From the NCBI GenBank assembly GCA_024686055.1, contig JAIBDV010000204.1:1-6059 (forward strand): DNA of 6,059 bases, read 5' to 3'. How positions within the stretch are numbered: position 1 is the stretch's first letter; every line of letters begins with the position of its first letter. This document shows, piece by piece, positions 1-5,420 of the stretch. Position numbers and translations under genes: made by a program. This DNA is from Neptuniibacter sp. GTDB taxonomy: Bacteria; Pseudomonadota; Gammaproteobacteria; Pseudomonadales; Balneatricaceae. The notes under the pieces are model-generated. The model had not been told where the DNA came from, did not search any database, and saw nothing but the letters and a program-made list of their open reading frames with translations.

Positions 1-2
1 AA

Positions 3-158
3 AATCAGCCGAGAGTAAAACAGTTTTTTGAAACACTTAATAAATCAAGTCGTTATGTTATCGCTTACGGCTTAATAAGTGCAAAGAAACCCGAAACAAG
101 GAAAAGGCGATTTACAAAATACATGACCATGCTTGTTCATGAGGAAAAACCTAAATGA
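3..158 (+). CDS. YdeI/OmpD-associated family protein, C-terminal end (partial)
   Basis: An open frame enters from the left edge and ends at TGA 156-158, giving the last 51 residues of a protein whose start lies outside the window. The segment FFETLNKSSRYVIAYG followed by SAKKPETRKRR and a short helix ending in HEEKPK resembles the C-terminus of the YdeI/OmpD-associated (bacteriocin-protection-like) family. In that family a 'F-x-x-L-x-x-x-x-RY' segment is followed by 'A-KKPETR-x-RR-x-x-x-F-x-x-ML'. The biochemical function of the family is not well defined, so none is assigned. The fragment is AT-rich, like the 520-861 gene and unlike the secretion cluster. The family match is from memory on a short fragment. 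The open frame, the lysine/arginine-rich amphipathic tail and the stop are seen directly. Confidence 0.6.
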   Translation, partial: NQPRVKQFFETLNKSSRYVIAYGLISAKKPETRKRRFTKYMTMLVHEEKPK

Positions 159-167
159 TTGGAAGTG

Positions 168-224
168 GCATAACAGGTTTGTCAATCGGACGTACAGAAT
201 TTGCCGACTGTCCTTGGCTGATTG
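168..224 (+). repeat. attC-like 5' end and imperfect hairpin after the partial gene
   Basis: Nine bases after the TGA of the partial gene lies GCATAAC (168-174), which matches the integron R'' consensus RYYYAAC at six of seven positions. It is followed by an imperfect inverted repeat: CAATC (183-187) plus GGAC (188-191) pair with GTCC (210-213) and GATTG (220-224), with a six-base bulge on the right arm. Integron attC sites are imperfect hairpins placed directly after a cassette gene's stop codon, so position and asymmetry fit. I could not find a matching R' box (GTTRRRY) at the expected distance, so this is at best a degenerate or truncated site and may be chance. Confidence 0.25.
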
Positions 225-360
225 TGGTCAATTATTCCCTGGATTCCCATAACCACGGAGTATGCAAAGAACGAGCATAGTCTTCCTTATGCACACACCC
301 GTCTATAAAAGCAACACAGCGAAAAGGACCATCGATTGATTAGTCCCAAATACCCGCAAG

Positions 361-370
361 CCACTAGTGG
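361..370. repeat. 10-base perfect palindrome
   Basis: CCACTAGTGG reads the same on both strands. It lies in the gene-free stretch about 75 bases upstream of the promoter-like -35 box of the 520-861 gene. It could be a regulator half-site pair, but nothing else ties it to regulation. Chance occurrence in a 6-kb window is possible. Confidence 0.35.
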
Positions 371-435
371 ATTTATTTAGCATTAAACCCTAGTTTTTCA
401 GACCTTTACACTTATGCATAATTTAGATTGCTACC

Positions 436-464
436 TTGCTACCTGAAAGGGCATGATGTATAAG
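436..464 (+). promoter_or_regulatory. Candidate sigma-70 promoter of the SnoaL-like gene
   Basis: A -35-like TTGCTA (436-441) and a -10-like TATAAG (459-464; five of six matches to TATAAT) are separated by the ideal 17 bases. They would start transcription near 471, about 50 bases before the ATG at 520. The -35 box lies in the second copy of a tandem TTGCTACC repeat (428-435 and 436-443). An own promoter fits a gene that stands alone between non-coding stretches. The boxes are seen; promoter activity is inferred. Confidence 0.4.
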
Positions 465-519
465 GGGTTTTCAGAATCACATCAGTGAAGTTTTATATTC
501 CAGTGCTAGGAGCTGAACT

Positions 520-861
520 ATGCAGAAACTTATAGATGACTTTATACGTATGAATCAAGCGGGCCTTGTTCTAGAGTTGTGTGAAAAATATTATGATGAG
601 AATGTCGTAATGCTTAATAATGGTTCGGTTTTTGCTTCTTCCATGAAAGAGTCTTATGATAAGCAAAAGGGTTTTATTGATTCGATAGAGTGTTTTGAAG
701 TCTCCATTGTGTCAACGCTTATATCTGAAGATATCGCTGAGCTTGTTTTCCACTATAAAATGAAAAATACTCAGTCTCAAGTAAGTGAGTTCACAGGTAA
801 ACATATACAGACATGGAAAAATGGAAAAATTATAAGAGAAGAATACCTATCAATAAATTAA
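520..861 (+). CDS. SnoaL/NTF2-like small protein (nuclear transport factor 2 family)
   Basis: This is a 113-residue protein with the layout of a single SnoaL/NTF2-like alpha+beta cone domain. An N-terminal helix (residues 1-22) is followed by a 'YYDENVVMLNNG' turn (24-35), where family members often carry the Asp/Glu of the pocket. A second helix comes next (about 42-56), then long amphipathic strands, and it closes on 'HIQTWKNGKIIREEYL' (95-110), the usual Q-x-W-x-x-GKI ending. The domain is found in isomerases, cyclases, hydrolases and non-enzymatic binding proteins, so no reaction can be assigned. There is no signal peptide or membrane segment, so it is probably cytoplasmic. The ATG start is supported by AGGAG at 508-512 with seven bases of spacing. 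The gene is AT-rich, using many TTA, AAA and ATA codons unlike the downstream cluster, which suggests separate origin. Small SnoaL-like proteins are frequent cargo of integron gene cassettes. The fold call is fairly safe; function is unknown. Confidence 0.8.
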   Translation: MQKLIDDFIRMNQAGLVLELCEKYYDENVVMLNNGSVFASSMKESYDKQKGFIDSIECFEVSIVSTLISEDIAELVFHYKMKNTQSQVSEFTGKHIQTWKNGKIIREEYLSIN

Positions 862-987
862 CATAACAAACTGTTTAAATAGGCTATTAAAACAGCGGGA
901 AGCCTGTCTGGCTAGTTACATCATGGGCCCCGTAGGGTAATGCCTTTAGCCAGAATGTGTCGAACTATAATAGCCGCCGGGTTAAAT
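861..987 (+). repeat. Nested inverted repeats after the SnoaL-like gene, with attC-like left end
   Basis: Directly at the stop codon, ACATAAC (861-867) is followed by AAACTGTTTAAA. The string ATAACAAACTGTTTAAA (863-879) resembles the 5' end of Vibrio-type attC repeats. Inside lie two nested, perfectly complementary arm pairs: GGCTATTA (882-889) with TAATAGCC (968-975), and CTGGCTA (908-914) with TAGCCAG (947-953). A further TTAC (916-919) pairs with GTAA (937-940), around a central GGGCCCC (925-931). GTTAAAT at 981-987 fits the R' consensus GTTRRRY. The total of about 127 bases is within the attC size range. Against this reading, the left L-like box TTTAAACAG complement is missing on the right, so the outer arms do not pair as they should. 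It is certainly a structured inverted repeat; the attC reading is inference. Confidence 0.4.
966..971 (+). promoter_or_regulatory. Perfect -10 box TATAAT, candidate promoter for the secretion operon
   Basis: TATAAT at 966-971 is an exact sigma-70 -10 hexamer and the best one between the SnoaL-like gene and lapB. Its -35 is weak: the closest option is TTTAGC (945-950) at 15 bases, with three matches to TTGACA, so activation by a regulator would probably be needed. The box overlaps the right arm of the inverted repeat 968-975. Transcription from here would give a leader of about 160 bases before the lapB start codon at 1139. Confidence 0.3.
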
Positions 988-993
988 AAACCC
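979..993 (+). other. Short hairpin GGGTT/AACCC
   Basis: GGGTT (979-983) and AACCC (989-993) can form a five-base stem with an AAATA loop. No run of T follows, so it is not a convincing intrinsic terminator for the 520-861 gene, although it is the only hairpin of that shape downstream of it. Confidence 0.2.
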
Positions 994-1072
994 TTCGTCA
1001 GCTCATACCCAGTACCCACAAACCCACTTCCATCACCGTAAAAAACTCTTACCCCTGCATCCCTGATTTGCT

Positions 1073-1089
1073 GGTCTAGACTTAGGTCT
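1073..1089. promoter_or_regulatory. Candidate operator upstream of lapB
   Basis: The stretch GGTCTAGACTTAGGTCT contains a perfect 8-base palindrome GTCTAGAC (1074-1081), a dyad AGAC-TTAG-GTCT (1078-1089), and two direct copies of GGTCT 12 bases apart (1073-1077 and 1085-1089). Overlapping direct and inverted half-sites 50 to 66 bases before the lapB ATG suit binding of a dimeric regulator. The candidate nearest to hand is the LuxR-type protein encoded at 4668-5282. Binding is inference. Confidence 0.25.
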
Positions 1090-1091
1090 TA

Positions 1092-1120
1092 TCAGCCGTC
1101 TGCTGACTGGCGCTTTGCGC
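1092..1120 (+). promoter_or_regulatory. Two small leader hairpins and a tandem heptamer before the lapB ribosome site
   Basis: TCAGC (1092-1096) pairs with GCTGA (1102-1106) around a five-base loop. GCGC (1110-1113) pairs with GCGC (1117-1120) around TTT, and that second hairpin is part of a tandem repeat GCGCTTTGCGCTTT (1110-1123). They stand 8 to 36 bases upstream of the AGGGAG Shine-Dalgarno at 1128-1133. They may affect translation of the first gene of the operon; the structures are weak and no control is demonstrated. Confidence 0.25.
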
Positions 1121-1138
1121 TTTGATCAGGGAGTTCAC

Positions 1139-3268
1139 ATGGACGCATCGAATAAGATCGACCCGCTTTTGGAGTGTCTGTTACTGGTTGGCCGTTGTCA
1201 TGGTCGCCAGGCGAGCCGGGTGGCGGTGACTGCCGGGCTGCCGCTGGATGAGCAGGGGCTGACGCCGGGTCTGTTCGCGCGCGCGGCGCAGCGGCTGGGG
1301 CTGGCGGCGCGGGTGTTGAGTAAATCACTGACGGATCTCAGTACCACTGCGTTGCCCGCCGTGCTGTTGCTGGAGAATAACCAGGCCTGCGTGCTGCTGG
1401 GCTGGAGTAAAGACCGCACCCAGGCCCAGGTTGCCTGGCCGGAGCTGCCCGAGGGGCAGAGTGAAATCTCACATGCTGAACTGAACCAGCAATACACCGG
1501 TGCGGTGATCTACGCCCGGCCTACCTTTACCGCCTCTTCTGATACTGATCAGCAAACCCTGCAAACCGAACGACACTGGTTCTGGAGCGCGCTGCGCGAA
1601 AACCTCAGCCTGTACCGTGATGTACTGCTGGCGGCGCTGTTTATCAATCTGTTCGCGCTGGCGCTGCCGCTGTTCACCATGAATGTGTATGACCGGGTGG
1701 TGCCCAACTACGCGCTGGAAACCCTCTGGGCACTGGCGATCGGGGTGGGGATCGTGATGCTGGCGGATCTGTTTTTGCGCACCTTGCGGGCCTGGTTTAT
1801 TGATCTGGCAGGCAAGCGAGTGGACCTGCTGCTCTCCGCTCGGATTATGGAGCGGGTGCTGGGTATGCAGCTGTCTTACCGGCCGCTGTCGATCGGGGCG
1901 TTCGCCTCTAACCTGCGTGGTTTTGAGACCGTGCGTGACTTTATTACCTCTGCTTCCCTGAGTGCCCTGATTGATCTGCCGTTTACCGCGCTGTTTATTG
2001 CCGTGCTGTTCTGGATTGCACCGCCACTGGTGTTACCGGCGCTGGCCGGGGTGGCGCTGGTGGTGCTAATCAGTTTGCTGGGGCAGGGGCGAATGCGGCG
2101 GCTGAGCGAGAAGCTTTACCGTGCCAGCGCACAGCGTAACTCGGTGCTGATTGAGAGCCTGGCCGGGCTGGAAGCGCTCAAGGCGATGGCAGCGGAAGGG
2201 CGGATGCAGCACAAGTGGGAGCAGGCCACGGCTCAGACCAGCCAGGTAGGCGTACGGCTGCGGTTGCAATCGGCGCTCACGGTGCATCTGGTGCTCTGGG
2301 CGCAACAGATGGTGACGGTGTCAGTGATTGTGCTGGGGGTCTATCTGATTGCTCAGGGAGAGCTGAGCCTGGGCGGGCTGATTGCGGCCAGTATGTTGTC
2401 CAGCCGGGCGATGGCGCCGCTGGGCCAGGTCAGCGCCTTGCTGACCCAGTATCACAGTGCCCGCACGGCGCTGGAAAGCCTGAGTCAGGTGATGCAGCAA
2501 CCGATGGAGCGTGATCCTGCACGCAAGCTGATCAGCCCCAGCAAACTGCGCGGTGAGATCGAGTTTCGTCATGTCAGCTTTAGCTACCCCCATGCCCAGC
2601 AGCAGACCCTCAATGATCTGTCATTTCGTGTCCAGCCCGGTGAGCGGGTGGCGGTGCTGGGCCGGATCGGCTCGGGCAAGAGTACCCTGCAAAAACTGAT
2701 GCTGGGGCTCTATGCGCCGGATAAAGGCACGGTGCTGGTGGATGGTATGGACCTGCGTCAGCTGGACCTGGCAGCCTTGCGTCGGCAGGTGGGTTATGTG
2801 CCCCAGGAGCCGGAGCTGTTCTCGGGCACGCTGCGGGAGAACCTGACCCTGGGCGATAGCGCGGTGGCCGATGATGCTCTGTTGCTGGCGCTGGAACGGG
2901 CGCAGCTGGGGGAGCTGGTGAGCAATCACCCCCATGGGCTGGAGATGCAGCTGGGTGAACGAGGCAGCCAGCTGTCAGGCGGCCAGCGTAAAGCGATCGT
3001 GCTGGCACGGGCACTGTTACATGAGCCGCCGTTACTGCTGTTCGATGAGGCCACCGGTTCCATGGACCACGCAGCGGAAAGTGGCATCAAGCAGCAGCTG
3101 GAGCTGTTTCTTCAGCAGCGCACCCTGGTGCTGGTGACGCACCGCACGGCGCTGCTCAAACTGGTGGACCGGATTATGGTGGTTGATCAGGGTCAGATAG
3201 TGGCCGATGGCCCCCGTGACCGGGTGATGGAAGCCTTGCGAAAGGGCCGGATCGGGAGGGCGCAGTAG
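1139..3268 (+). CDS. lapB: Type I secretion ABC exporter (permease/ATPase), LapB-like
   Basis: This 709-residue protein is the inner membrane, ATP-driven pump of a type I secretion system, most likely for the adhesin begun at 5421. Residues 1-128 form a C39-like domain that has lost its catalytic Cys: where active peptidases have a DCG motif this protein has DPL (8-10), leading to CLLLVGRCHG (13-22). It therefore probably binds but does not cut its substrate. About six hydrophobic segments follow between 161 and 425 (for example 161-180, 194-214, 297-316, 380-404). The nucleotide-binding domain (about 472-705) has Walker A GRIGSGKST (508-516), Q-loop Q556, signature LSGGQ (612-616), Walker B LLLFDE (632-637) and switch His668, so it should be active. 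The start at ATG 1139 is chosen over an in-frame TTG at 1115 because AGGGAG at 1128-1133 is five bases ahead of it. Length and layout match the LapB/LssB/RtxB group. The next gene starts one base after the stop. Confidence 0.93.
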   Translation: MDASNKIDPLLECLLLVGRCHGRQASRVAVTAGLPLDEQGLTPGLFARAAQRLGLAARVLSKSLTDLSTTALPAVLLLENNQACVLLGWSKDRTQAQVAWPELPEGQSEISHAELNQQYTGAVIYARPTFTASSDTDQQTLQTERHWFWSALRENLSLYRDVLLAALFINLFALALPLFTMNVYDRVVPNYALETLWALAIGVGIVMLADLFLRTLRAWFIDLAGKRVDLLLSARIMERVLGMQLSYRPLSIGAFASNLRGFETVRDFITSASLSALIDLPFTALFIAVLFWIAPPLVLPALAGVALVVLISLLGQGRMRRLSEKLYRASAQRNSVLIESLAGLEALKAMAAEGRMQHKWEQATAQTSQVGVRLRLQSALTVHLVLWAQQMVTVSVIVLGVYLIAQGELSLGGLIAASMLSSRAMAPLGQVSALLTQYHSARTALESLSQVMQQPMERDPARKLISPSKLRGEIEFRHVSFSYPHAQQQTLNDLSFRVQPGERVAVLGRIGSGKSTLQKLMLGLYAPDKGTVLVDGMDLRQLDLAALRRQVGYVPQEPELFSGTLRENLTLGDSAVADDALLLALERAQLGELVSNHPHGLEMQLGERGSQLSGGQRKAIVLARALLHEPPLLLFDEATGSMDHAAESGIKQQLELFLQQRTLVLVTHRTALLKLVDRIMVVDQGQIVADGPRDRVMEALRKGRIGRAQ

Positions 3269-3269
3269 T

Positions 3270-4664
3270 ATGAACAGTCCACAACCTGTACTGGTAAACG
3301 ACAGTGAGAACCAGCCTGCCAGCGTCTCGACTGATCAGCTGCTGGCCCGCCAGCCGGTGGGGTCCGCCGATGAGCTGGACTGGCTGGAAGATGCTCAGCG
3401 GGCGATGCTCAGCCAGAATCCGGTGCGCAGCCGGGGCCTGCTCTACAGCCTTGCCCTGGTCGTGATAGCGCTGCTGGGTTGGGCCAGCTGGGCCGAGATT
3501 GATGAGGTCACCCGTGGCAGTGGCAAGGTGATCCCCTCACGGCAGATTCAGCTGGTGCAGTCGCAGGATGGTGGGTTGGTGACCGAGCTGGCGGTCGAAG
3601 TGGGCGATGAGGTGGAGGCCGGGCAGTTGCTGGTGCGGCTGGATGCCACCCGGTTTGCGGCCAGCTGGCGAGAGAGCCAGGTGAATCTGCTGGCATTGCA
3701 GATCAAAGCGGCCCGGCTCAGTGCCACCATTGCTGAGCAGCCGTTTGAACCCGCGCCCGAGTGGCAGGCTCGGGCCGCTGAGGTGCTGGCACAGGAGCAG
3801 CAGCTCTACCGCTCCCGGCTGGCGGCTCTGGCGGCCAGCCGGGAGATTGCCAGCCAGCAACTGACCCAGCATCGTCAATCACTGGTGGAAGCCAAAGCCC
3901 AGCAGGCGCAGCTACGCCGAGGGGTGAGGTTTGCGGGCGAAGAGTTACGGGTGACCCGGCCACTGGTGTCGTCCGGTGCTGTCTCGCGGGTGGAACTGCT
4001 GCGACTGGAGCGTGAACATTCCACCCTGCGTGGTGAAAAAGCCCAGGCCGATGCCCGTCAGGCACGGCTGACGGCAGCAGTCGCGGAGGCACAGCAGCGG
4101 ATTACCGAGGTCTCGCTGGAGTTCAAAAACACCGTGCGTGAAGAGCTATCCCAGGTGACGGCGCAGTTGAATGCGCTCAATGAAAGCAGTCAGGCACTGT
4201 CAGACCGGGTCACCCAGACGGCGGTGCGCTCACCGGTGCGCGGCACCATCAAACAGCTGCATTACAACACCATCGGCGGGGTGGTGTTGCCGGGGAAAAC
4301 CGTGGTTGAGGTGGTGCCGCTGGATGATGCCTTGCTGCTCGAAGCCCGGATCAGCCCACGGGATATCGCTTTTATGAGCCCGGGCCAGCCCGCGCTGGTG
4401 AAATTTACCGCCTATGACTTTGTGGTGTACGGCGGGCTGGAAGCAAAAGTTGAACATATCGGTGCAGATACCGTCACTGATGAGGACGGCAAGCCGTTTT
4501 ATCAGGTGAAGGTGCGTACCAACCGCGCCAGCCTGGGGGAGGGTTTGCCCATTATTCCAGGTATGGTGGCCCAGGTGGATATTCTCACCGGCAAGAAAAC
4601 CATTCTCGATTATCTGCTTAAGCCGGTGCTGCGTGCCCGGCAGTACGCGCTAACGGAGCGATAG
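3270..4664 (+). CDS. lapC: HlyD-family membrane fusion protein of type I secretion, LapC-like
   Basis: This 464-residue periplasmic adaptor links the ABC exporter to an outer membrane TolC-type channel. It has a cytoplasmic N-terminus of about 55 residues, one membrane segment (56-75), and the first half of the lipoyl-like domain (about 88-125, with GSGKVIPS and VEVGDEVEAGQLLVRLD). A long Ala/Gln/Glu-rich helical hairpin (about 128-315) docks with TolC proteins in this family. The second lipoyl half is SPVRGTIKQL onward (321-350), followed by a beta-barrel. The C-terminal stretch 428-450 (IIPGM ... TGKKTILDYLL) fits the HlyD family signature at every position. GGGAGGG at 3254-3260, inside the end of lapB, stands nine bases before ATG 3270, so translation is probably coupled. 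No TolC partner is encoded in the window. The family assignment is firm; the pairing with the adhesin at 5421 comes from gene order. Confidence 0.92.
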   Translation: MNSPQPVLVNDSENQPASVSTDQLLARQPVGSADELDWLEDAQRAMLSQNPVRSRGLLYSLALVVIALLGWASWAEIDEVTRGSGKVIPSRQIQLVQSQDGGLVTELAVEVGDEVEAGQLLVRLDATRFAASWRESQVNLLALQIKAARLSATIAEQPFEPAPEWQARAAEVLAQEQQLYRSRLAALAASREIASQQLTQHRQSLVEAKAQQAQLRRGVRFAGEELRVTRPLVSSGAVSRVELLRLEREHSTLRGEKAQADARQARLTAAVAEAQQRITEVSLEFKNTVREELSQVTAQLNALNESSQALSDRVTQTAVRSPVRGTIKQLHYNTIGGVVLPGKTVVEVVPLDDALLLEARISPRDIAFMSPGQPALVKFTAYDFVVYGGLEAKVEHIGADTVTDEDGKPFYQVKVRTNRASLGEGLPIIPGMVAQVDILTGKKTILDYLLKPVLRARQYALTER

Positions 4665-4667
4665 CCC

Positions 4668-5282
4668 ATGCAGATTCTGATCAGTCATCGCCAGAGTGCC
4701 CCAACGCCCTGGCGAAAAGCCTTCCCCGATGGCATGAAAGTGAACGGCCCGACCCAGCCCCTGGTAGCGGAGTCCCGCGTGATCTGGCTGGATCTCAGCC
4801 AGCTGAAACTGACCCAGCGCCAGCTCTGGCTACAACAGGCGCTGGATCACCAGCGTCCGCTGGTGGTGATGTCGTCGACCCCCTCCGATGAAGAAGCTCT
4901 GCAGATGCTGAAACTGGGTGCGCGGGCCTATTGCCACAGTCTGGCCGCGGTGAGCCAGCTGCTGCAGATCGTGGAGGTACTCAATCACGGTGGCTTCTGG
5001 GTAGGTCCGGCGTTTATGCAACGATTGATGAAACTGGTGGCCAGCGATGAAGGCCCGAGTGCATTGCCCGCTGACCATCCCTATCTGTCCCTGACGGGCC
5101 GTGAGCAGAGTGTCGCAAAGGCGGTGGCCCGTGGTGCCAGTAACCGGGAGATTGCCCAGTCGATGCAGATTACCGAGCGCACGGTGAAAGCGCATCTGTC
5201 GTCAGCGTTTACCAAACTGGGGGTGCGCGACCGGGTGCAGCTGGCCCTGCTGATTAACAGCCTGACGTTGCAGCCTGCCTAA
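4668..5282 (+). CDS. LuxR/NarL-type transcription regulator with degenerate receiver domain
   Basis: This is a 204-residue DNA-binding regulator. Residues about 140-198 are a typical LuxR/GerE helix-turn-helix (LSLTGREQSVAKAVARGASN, then EIAQSMQITERTVKAHLSS, then KLGVRDRVQLAL). Residues 1-115 look like a receiver fold (ILISHRQS, VIWLDLS, PLVVMSS, LGARAYCHS) but are degenerate. The acidic pair expected after the first strand is replaced by SHRQ (6-9), and the conserved Lys after the fifth strand is missing (YCHS, 88-91). Asp42 remains where the phosphate acceptor would be. Control by ordinary phosphorylation is therefore doubtful, and no histidine kinase is adjacent. This recalls CsgD/VpsT-type regulators of biofilm matrix, but the segment after the receiver reads FWVGP (110-114), not the c-di-GMP-binding tetrad of VpsT. 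GGAG at 4655-4658 is nine bases before ATG 4668, three bases after the lapC stop. It probably controls this operon, the adhesin gene, or both (inference). Confidence 0.85.
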   Translation: MQILISHRQSAPTPWRKAFPDGMKVNGPTQPLVAESRVIWLDLSQLKLTQRQLWLQQALDHQRPLVVMSSTPSDEEALQMLKLGARAYCHSLAAVSQLLQIVEVLNHGGFWVGPAFMQRLMKLVASDEGPSALPADHPYLSLTGREQSVAKAVARGASNREIAQSMQITERTVKAHLSSAFTKLGVRDRVQLALLINSLTLQPA

Positions 5283-5420
5283 AAATGATAGCGTATAGCC
5301 CTTTAGTACAGGGTATGGCGGCAGCGGGTTGACTAGAGTGCCAGCATCACAGAGTTGAGCATGTGGCGCACCCGGTAGACAGACCGGCCTGGCACGGGCT
5401 CCCGACACAGGACAGGATTT
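5283..5420 (+). promoter_or_regulatory. Intergenic leader of the adhesin gene with candidate operator
   Basis: The 138-base gap is the only sizeable one inside the cluster, which suggests separate control of the adhesin. It contains CCCTTTAGTACAGGG (5299-5313), a dyad with six of seven pairs matching around a central G, and TTGACT (5329-5334) as a possible -35 box. No good -10 lies 15 to 19 bases further on. AGGA at 5409-5412, eight bases before ATG 5421, is the likely Shine-Dalgarno; a second AGGA at 5414-5417 is too close. I see no hairpin with a T-run, so read-through from the upstream genes is also possible. Confidence 0.35.

Larger units (their letters stand above)
159..519. other. AT-rich stretch without a convincing gene
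   Basis: These 361 bases hold no open frame of useful length with a ribosome binding site. A 25-codon frame from ATG 262 has only one base between its GGAG and the start, and it has no recognisable content. The notable items are a CATAAC motif at 169-174 followed by an imperfect hairpin (183-224), a perfect 10-base palindrome CCACTAGTGG at 361-370, a tandem octamer TTGCTACC at 428-443, and a promoter-like pair at 436-464. The stretch may be the remains of decayed gene cassettes or other accessory DNA; this is inference. Confidence 0.5.

Noticed and set aside
53..58. GTTATG as an integron R' core
   Set aside because: It lies inside the coding part of the YdeI-like fragment (Arg-Tyr-Val codons), so it is explained by the protein sequence and is not at a cassette junction.
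262..339. 25-codon open frame from ATG 262
   Set aside because: Its GGAG is one base from the ATG, it is very short, and its content is unremarkable.
979..993. Intrinsic terminator of the SnoaL-like gene
   Set aside because: The stem is only five base pairs and is followed by TTCGTCAG, not by a T-run; kept only as a weak hairpin.
1115..1138. Earlier TTG start of lapB adding eight residues
   Set aside because: No Shine-Dalgarno precedes it, and it lies inside the GCGCTTT repeat, whereas ATG 1139 has AGGGAG at ideal distance and gives the usual DPLL-type N-terminus of the family.
2610..3014. Minus-strand open frame of 134 codons within lapB
   Set aside because: Its product is Pro/Ala/His/Arg-rich shadow sequence opposite the conserved ATPase domain, with no motif or ribosome site; the plus-strand frame explains the region fully.
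5390..5405. Sigma-54 promoter suggested by TGGCACG before the adhesin
   Set aside because: The -24 element looks perfect, but the -12 position reads CG where GC is required and there is no TTGC, so the pair fails.
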